A stretch of DNA of 64,000 nucleotides, taken from positions 1-64,000 of the forward strand of contig CAJTYS010000015.1 of NCBI GenBank assembly GCA_910583765.1, written 5' to 3'. The notes beneath the pieces were generated by a model. It was not told the origin of the DNA. It made no database searches and saw only the letters and a program-made list of their open reading frames with translations. Both the position numbers and the translations under genes were made by a program. How positions within the stretch are numbered: the stretch's first letter is position 1; each line of letters starts with the position of its first letter. The DNA is from an uncultured Eubacteriales bacterium. Lineage in GTDB: Bacteria; Bacillota; Clostridia; Peptostreptococcales; Anaerovoracaceae. Shown piece after piece: positions 59,235 to 64,000 of the stretch.

Positions 59235-60218
59235 ATGATTTACATTGAATCTGACAGCAGGGATCCATATTTCAATTTGGCTCTTGAAGAATATGTTTTC
59301 GAACATTTTGACCGCAGGGAGGAATATTTTCTCTTGTGGCAGAACGCCAACACCATTGTGGTAGGGAAATTTCAAAACACCGCAGAAGAAGTGAACCAGG
59401 AGTTCGTAGATCAAAACAACATCAAAGTGGCCCGCCGTCTTTCCGGCGGCGGCGCGGTGTATCACGATGACGGCAACTTGAACTTCACTTATATCGTAGA
59501 TCAGGGGGACCGTGATCTCTTTTCCTTTGAAGCTTTTGCGGCTCCGGTCATTAAAGCCCTGAGAACCTTTGGCCTGGATGCGGAATTCACGGGACGCAAC
59601 GATCTGCTGCTGGAGGGCAAGAAGATTTCTGGCAGCTCTCAGTATGTGAAAAAGGGCAGGATCATGAACCACGGCTGCATCATGCTGGACAGCAACGTGG
59701 CTAATGTGGCAGATGCCTTAAAGCCAAAGGAGGCAAAGTTTGCGTCCAAGAGCATCAAATCCGTGCGCAGCAGGGTGACTACTATCAATGCTAATCTGGC
59801 GGAGCCGATTTCCATGGAAACCTTCAAAGCCGCCATTGTCAAGGAAATCGAAGGCAGCGAGAACATGCGGCGCTATACCCTCACTGAGGAAGATCGCCAG
59901 GCCATCGAAAAGCTGAGAAGTGAAAAATACGCCACTTGGGATTGGAATTACGGAAAATCGCCGGTATATGATTATCGGCAGGAGCGTAAATTTGATTTTG
60001 GCCTGGTTTCCGTGAACGCCCAGATCAAACAGGGAGTTATCGAAGAGATCCGCATCTTTGGCGATTTCTTTGGAAACGGCGACATCCAGGATTTGGAAGC
60101 GGCCTTGATTGGAGAAAAGCTGGACGATGGTTTTGGTGCCAGGATCGAGAAGAAAATCGACATCGAGCATTATATAAAAGGCATGACCGGCCAGCAGCTT
60201 CAGGAACTGCTGCGCTGA
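59235..60218 (+). CDS. lplA: lipoate-protein ligase A
   Basis: A 327-residue enzyme that activates free lipoate with ATP and attaches it to lysines of E2 or GcvH proteins. RRLSGGGAVYHDDGNLNFT (67-85) binds the lipoyl-AMP, and TGRNDLLLEGKKISGSSQ (119-136) contains the conserved lysine. The C-terminal accessory domain (KSPVYDYRQERKFDFGLVSVNAQIKQG) is present, so it is the full two-domain form. GGAGG lies 8 nt before the ATG. No lipoate-dependent enzyme is encoded in the window. Confidence 0.94.
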   Translation: MIYIESDSRDPYFNLALEEYVFEHFDRREEYFLLWQNANTIVVGKFQNTAEEVNQEFVDQNNIKVARRLSGGGAVYHDDGNLNFTYIVDQGDRDLFSFEAFAAPVIKALRTFGLDAEFTGRNDLLLEGKKISGSSQYVKKGRIMNHGCIMLDSNVANVADALKPKEAKFASKSIKSVRSRVTTINANLAEPISMETFKAAIVKEIEGSENMRRYTLTEEDRQAIEKLRSEKYATWDWNYGKSPVYDYRQERKFDFGLVSVNAQIKQGVIEEIRIFGDFFGNGDIQDLEAALIGEKLDDGFGARIEKKIDIEHYIKGMTGQQLQELLR

Positions 60219-60272
60219 AAAATATGGATATTGTTTCGCTGCGGAAACTGTTTGGCTGGAATTTCAGGCGCA

Positions 60273-60312
60273 GTGTGTACAAATCATATATTTTCTTTGA
60301 TGTTGTGCACAC
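60273..60312. repeat. inverted repeat GTGTGTACAA-20-TTGTGCACAC
   Basis: Ten-nt arms (60273-60282 and 60303-60312), one mismatch, spacer 20 nt. It lies after lplA and about 170 bp before the ATPase-nuclease gene. It could be an operator or a transcript hairpin. 60219-60480 holds no gene that I can support. Confidence 0.5.
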
Positions 60313-60480
60313 TTTCACGATCCGGGATGCGAACATTTTTTGGATTGGCAGCTTAACCAGTCCTCCAAAATATCCGCACCCTCATCGAGGCATTACGATT
60401 TGTCAATTGGCAGCGTGTTTCAAGGGTGGGAAAAATGAAAATTCACACCATGCTGGCGAAAAGGTGGCAGGAGGTACCCC

Positions 60481-62034
60481 ATGAACGATTATTTGAATAC
60501 CAATATTCCTTATCGGCTGTTCCAACAGGTGCTGAACAGCAAAGTCTATGTGGACAAGAGCATGCTGATCGAAAAGGTGTCAGAGCGTATCGGGACCATG
60601 AACCGATATATCTGCCTCACCCGGCCAAGGCGTTTTGGCAAGTCGGTCAACGCCCACATGTTAGGCGCCTATTATACAAAGGGCATGGATAGCCGAAAGC
60701 TCTTTGACGGGCTGGACATCGCTGGAACGGAAAGCTATGAGAAGCACCTGAACCAGCATCATGTGATTTATGTAGATTTCAGCAGACAGCCGGACGGCTG
60801 TGCCAGTTATGAGGAATATATCACAGATATCCAAAATAGCTTCCGAAGTGATTTGGAGGCTGCCTATCCGGAGTTGGGCCAGCGTTCCTACTCTAGCGTG
60901 AGCAAGATGCTCCAGGCCACGGGAGACAGCTTTCTCTTTATCCTGGATGAATGGGATTCCATCTTTTATGAGCGATTCATGGGCAAAAATGAAAAGACGC
61001 AGCATTTGAAATTCCTGAAGGGACTATTAAAAGACCAGCCTTATGTGGATCTGACTTATATGACAGGAGTGCTGCCCATTGCCAAGTACACCAGCGGCTC
61101 AGAACTCAACATGTTCCGGGAATATAGCTTCATCAATGACCATACTTATGAAACTTATTTTGGATTTCTGGAGGATGAAGTAAGGGCGCTGTGTGAAAGG
61201 CAGGGAACACTCAGCTACGAGGAACTGGCCGCTTGGTACGATGGTTATCGCATCAGCGATGGCAGGCATCTTTTCAATCCTCGTTCCGTGAATTTCGCGC
61301 TGACAGATGGCGTATGTCTCAACTATTGGACAGAGACAGGGCCTATGCATGAAATCGCTGATTGTGTGGAACACAACGTGGATGCGGTCAGGGAGGATAT
61401 AGTCAAGCTGGTGGCAGGCATCCCGGTGGAGACAAGGCTCAACGGATACAGCGCCGTGGAGCAGCAGCTTGACACCCGAAACGAGATTTTATCGGCCATG
61501 GTGGTATATGGATTTTTGTCTTATGATGACGGGAAACTGCGGATCCCTAATCAGGAGCTGATGGAAAAGTTTGAAAGCGTCTTGGAAAGGGACAGCATGG
61601 GGGAAGTGAAGGCCATTGTGGACCGTTCCAAGGAAATGCTGGAAGCAACGCTTTCCTGTGACGCGGAGAAAGTAGCGGAAATTTTGGAGGGAGTCCATGA
61701 CCGGGAAATCCCGTTTCTGAATTACAGCGATGAAAATTCCCTGTCCTGCGTCATCACTTTGTGCTATTTGGCAGCCAGGGACAGCTATCACATGGAGCGG
61801 GAAGCAAAGAGCGGCAAAGGGTACTGCGATTATTTGTTTTTGCCGAAAAAAAGCGGTGCTCCGGCCCTGATCCTGGAATTGAAGGTGGGAGACGGCTGTG
61901 AAGCGGCCATTGCGCAGATTCGGTCAAAGGATTACCTGCAAAGAGCCAGAGAGCAGGGCGCAGAGGAGATCCTTCTGGTTGGGATTACTTATGGCAAGGA
62001 TAAGCGGCATCACTGTTTGATTGAAAAAGCCTAG
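60481..62034 (+). CDS. AAA-ATPase-like / PD-(D/E)XK nuclease protein, second family member
   Basis: 517 residues of the same family as the gene at 43281, but diverged. It begins TNIPYRLFQQVLNSKVYVDKSMLIEK, has the P-loop variant RPRRFGKSVNAHML, Walker B-like FLFILDEWDSIFYE and MTGVLPIAKYTSGSELNMF. The C-terminal nuclease-like segment is GYCDYLFLPKKSGAPALILELKVG (Asp, Glu-x-Lys). AGGAGGTAC precedes the ATG. It stands alone between lplA and a convergent amidohydrolase. Roles proposed for such genes include defence and selfish elements, without proof. Confidence 0.85.
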   Translation: MNDYLNTNIPYRLFQQVLNSKVYVDKSMLIEKVSERIGTMNRYICLTRPRRFGKSVNAHMLGAYYTKGMDSRKLFDGLDIAGTESYEKHLNQHHVIYVDFSRQPDGCASYEEYITDIQNSFRSDLEAAYPELGQRSYSSVSKMLQATGDSFLFILDEWDSIFYERFMGKNEKTQHLKFLKGLLKDQPYVDLTYMTGVLPIAKYTSGSELNMFREYSFINDHTYETYFGFLEDEVRALCERQGTLSYEELAAWYDGYRISDGRHLFNPRSVNFALTDGVCLNYWTETGPMHEIADCVEHNVDAVREDIVKLVAGIPVETRLNGYSAVEQQLDTRNEILSAMVVYGFLSYDDGKLRIPNQELMEKFESVLERDSMGEVKAIVDRSKEMLEATLSCDAEKVAEILEGVHDREIPFLNYSDENSLSCVITLCYLAARDSYHMEREAKSGKGYCDYLFLPKKSGAPALILELKVGDGCEAAIAQIRSKDYLQRAREQGAEEILLVGITYGKDKRHHCLIEKA

Positions 62035-62050
62035 GGATGGGACGAAAAAC

Positions 62051-62093
62051 AGAGCCTTGGCCCAATTGGCGCAAGACTCTATTTTTTATTCGA
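62051..62093 (+). terminator. probable terminator after the second ATPase-nuclease gene
   Basis: AGAG-CC-TTGGC pairs imperfectly with GCGCAAG-ACTCT, then ATTTTTTATT. The stem has internal mismatches, so strength is uncertain. Confidence 0.5.
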
Positions 62094-62139
62094 GCATCAT
62101 ATGCGATGGGCTTTGATGGAAAGGATGGATGCTCAGATT

Positions 62140-63681
62140 TTATGCCTTTTCTTTTTGATAGATGATTTTGCCGTCCTTGATGGTACACAGCACTTCCATG
62201 TTTAATAATTCATCGCTGTCAGCCAGCTCATAAGGATTGCCGCTGATGATGACCATATCAGCGATTTTTCCAGTTTCCAGAGAGCCTTTGCGATCTTCTT
62301 CCTGATTTGCGTAAGCGGCATTGATGGTGCACATTTTGATGGCATCTGTGACGGAAATATTTCGCACTGGATTGTATCCCCGTACGCAATGGGCCAGATA
62401 AGTCAGAGGCTGGATCGGTGCCACAGGCGCATCAGAGCCGCTGAGAATCGTGATGCCTTTGTCGATCACCTTGTTGAACGGATCCATCCGGTTCGCCCGA
62501 TCCCGGCCTACCACATTGGCAAACGGGCTGCCTTCGCCGTCCCAGAAATAGGAGAAGCTTGGCTGCATGGACAAGATGATATTCAATTCTTTTGCCATTT
62601 CTATCTGCTGGTCAGTCGGAAGGCAGAAGTGCTCTAATCTATGGCGAATATCCTTTCTCCCTTGTTCAGCGAATACCCGGTGGTAGGTGTATAACAGCTG
62701 ATCAATGGCTCGTTCGCCTATTGCGTGCATGGTGCACTGCATGTTCCGGGCGTGGGCCTTGGACACAAAGTGATAAACCTCTTCATCCGTATGATACAGC
62801 ACGCCTCGAAGCTCTGGCCGATCATCGTAAGGCGTGAAGCAGGCCATAGTATGTTCAAAAGCCGCACCGTCAAGAGTCAGACAGCCGCCGACCCGCACAA
62901 GGCCTCTTTTCGCTGCTTCTTCAGGCTCCCAGGTTTGATGGAAAACAGTCAAATCAATAGGGAGTGTGTCTTTTCTCGCCAAAACGATGTCTACGTCCCT
63001 GTCACCTTCCACGAATTGCCCAAACAAACCATGCATGGAAGTGACGCCTTGAGTGACCGCGTGCTCGGCGCAGTCCTGAACGAATTTCCATATTTCATCA
63101 TCAGAAAAAGAGCCCCATATGTTGTTCTGCGCATAAAATGTGGCTTCGTCCGATGTGTACACGCCTGTGGGTGCTCCCTTTTCATCCACTTCAACGCCAG
63201 GATATCCTTCAGGTACAGCGGCAATGGCATCGACCTTGGAATTATAGGCGTTTCCATGCATGGAAGCGGCAAACACAATGACTTTATGGCCGTGAGAGAT
63301 TTCATCCAGTTCATATTTGGTGGGATAACGGTGCTCTTTGATCGCTTGGTCGAGAAAGTTGAACCCATAGACCCAGCCGTCTCCCGGTTCTGCGAGGCAG
63401 CGTTCTTCCAGGGCTGACAGCACATCCCTGAGGCATGTGCAATCCTGGAGCATGACGCTGTTAAGCATGGTCCCGGCGCTCATCACATGAACGTGACAGT
63501 CACACAAACCAGGTAAAACCGTATGTTTTTCAAGATCAAAAGTTTCGCTAGTCTCACCAGTGAAATCTCCCAAGCCCAGCGCCGCTATTTTTCCATCCTT
63601 CACAGCGACCCAATGGTATTTGCTTTCCTTTTCATCCATGGAAATCACGGTTCCGTTATAGTAAACAACATCGAATTTCAT
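62140..63681 (-). CDS. metal-dependent amidohydrolase, YtcJ-like (amidohydrolase family 3)
   Basis: A 513-residue amidohydrolase with the GDFTGETSETFDLEKHTVLPGLCDCHVHVMSAG start region, in which CHVH carries the first metal-binding histidines. TMHAIGERAIDQLL lies near 325, RHRLEHFCLP near 355, and SGSDAPVAPIQPLTYLAHC and GKIADMVIISGNPYEL near the C-terminus. GGAGGAAAC precedes ATG 63681; an in-frame ATG 17 codons earlier has no site. The substrate is unknown. A 562-residue relative is at 13836. It is divergent from the partial gene at the right edge, which may encode its regulator. Confidence 0.88.
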   Translation of the reverse strand: MKFDVVYYNGTVISMDEKESKYHWVAVKDGKIAALGLGDFTGETSETFDLEKHTVLPGLCDCHVHVMSAGTMLNSVMLQDCTCLRDVLSALEERCLAEPGDGWVYGFNFLDQAIKEHRYPTKYELDEISHGHKVIVFAASMHGNAYNSKVDAIAAVPEGYPGVEVDEKGAPTGVYTSDEATFYAQNNIWGSFSDDEIWKFVQDCAEHAVTQGVTSMHGLFGQFVEGDRDVDIVLARKDTLPIDLTVFHQTWEPEEAAKRGLVRVGGCLTLDGAAFEHTMACFTPYDDRPELRGVLYHTDEEVYHFVSKAHARNMQCTMHAIGERAIDQLLYTYHRVFAEQGRKDIRHRLEHFCLPTDQQIEMAKELNIILSMQPSFSYFWDGEGSPFANVVGRDRANRMDPFNKVIDKGITILSGSDAPVAPIQPLTYLAHCVRGYNPVRNISVTDAIKMCTINAAYANQEEDRKGSLETGKIADMVIISGNPYELADSDELLNMEVLCTIKDGKIIYQKEKA

Positions 63682-63927
63682 AAGTTTCCTCCTCTCAGGC
63701 AGCGTTAGATTCGATTGTGATTCTTGTTTCATTGATCCTGTGAGAACTGTTTCATGGCCTTATTTTAATACGGAAATCAAAAAAATCCATGGGCCAAAGA
63801 GATCAAAAAAGGATACCATCTGCCAGGAAGGGAGACATAAGTATAAATAATATCGTACTTTGCATTCATTGCGGATATGATACAATGAAAAATAAGGAGC
63901 TGTAAAAAACAGCGCAGGAGGCAAAAC

Positions 63928-64000
63928 ATGAAGCTTTGTGAAAACGACTGGCTTACCATTAACAACCTGATCTTGAACATGTACTCGCACAACGGTAAGC
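63928..64000 (+). CDS. 5' end of a gene, possibly a LuxR-type regulator
   Basis: ATG 63928 with CAGGAGGC 7 nt upstream opens a frame that runs off the window. It starts MKLCENDWLTINNLILNMYS. This kind of N-terminus occurs in clostridial helix-turn-helix regulators of the LuxR type, but 24 codons cannot prove it. An extended -10 TGATACAAT lies upstream near 63880. Confidence 0.45.
   Translation, partial: MKLCENDWLTINNLILNMYSHNGK

Overview
The window looks like chromosomal DNA from an anaerobic Gram-positive of the class Clostridia. The signs are strong AGGAGG-type ribosome sites, a tryptophan T-box leader, a SpoU-type TrmL, ScpA/ScpB, a rpoN gene in front of a gap-pgk-tpiA-eno glycolytic cluster, a K+-dependent-type membrane pyrophosphatase, and secreted CHAP/Big/FnIII proteins. 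A family close to Clostridiales Family XIII (Anaerovoracaceae, e.g. Emergencia-like) is a guess from gene content, not something the sequence proves. No rRNA, tRNA, CRISPR array, prophage or intact insertion sequence was found.

Layout. 0-9.7 kb: cell-surface and secreted proteins (lipoprotein, CHAP amidase with duplicated repeats, Big/FnIII protein) around a SWIM-SNF2 helicase. 9.8-15.5 kb: glycerate kinase divergent from a CdaR/PucR-type regulator, then an APC permease and an amidohydrolase. 15.6-19 kb: a tail-anchored protein of unknown function and an NfeD-stomatin pair. 19-23 kb: an acn-icd-gntR operon with a palindromic operator on its promoter. 23-25.2 kb: DUF5685 protein, J-domain protein and a small membrane protein, tightly coupled. 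25.5-28.7 kb: hydantoinase/dihydropyrimidinase and an NCS1 permease. 29-33 kb: nth, a PD-(D/E)XK-like nuclease surrounded by dispersed palindromes, a SEC-C protein, hom and trmL. 33.2-42 kb: a structured tandem repeat array, rpoN, gap, pgk, tpiA, eno, secG, hppA. 42-48.8 kb: CDF transporter, ATPase-nuclease, mtnA, scpA, scpB, MATE pump. 49-52.6 kb: membrane-anchored proteins and an ECF sigma/anti-sigma pair. 52.8-62 kb: AAA/DUF4143 ATPase, D,D-carboxypeptidase, iron-sulfur flavoprotein, T-box-controlled TrpB2, zinc-ribbon protein, lipoate ligase and a second ATPase-nuclease. 62-64 kb: an amidohydrolase and the start of one more gene.

Two non-coding features stand out. First, positions 33220-33592 hold four tandem ~92-bp units directly upstream of rpoN. 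Each unit has an extended -10 box and two hairpins, and the arms differ between units by matched (compensatory) changes. Second, five copies of an inverted repeat with CCACCAAA and TTTGGTGG arms are separated by exactly 16 bp of unconserved sequence. They lie at 7.3-7.5 kb and 29.7-31.0 kb, three of them bracketing the nuclease gene. I recognise neither as a described element.

Functionally the window joins central metabolism (glycolysis, aconitase/isocitrate dehydrogenase, pyrophosphatase, lipoate salvage), amide and ring-opening hydrolases with matching transporters, and cell-surface functions. Single ATPase-nuclease genes are scattered among these blocks.
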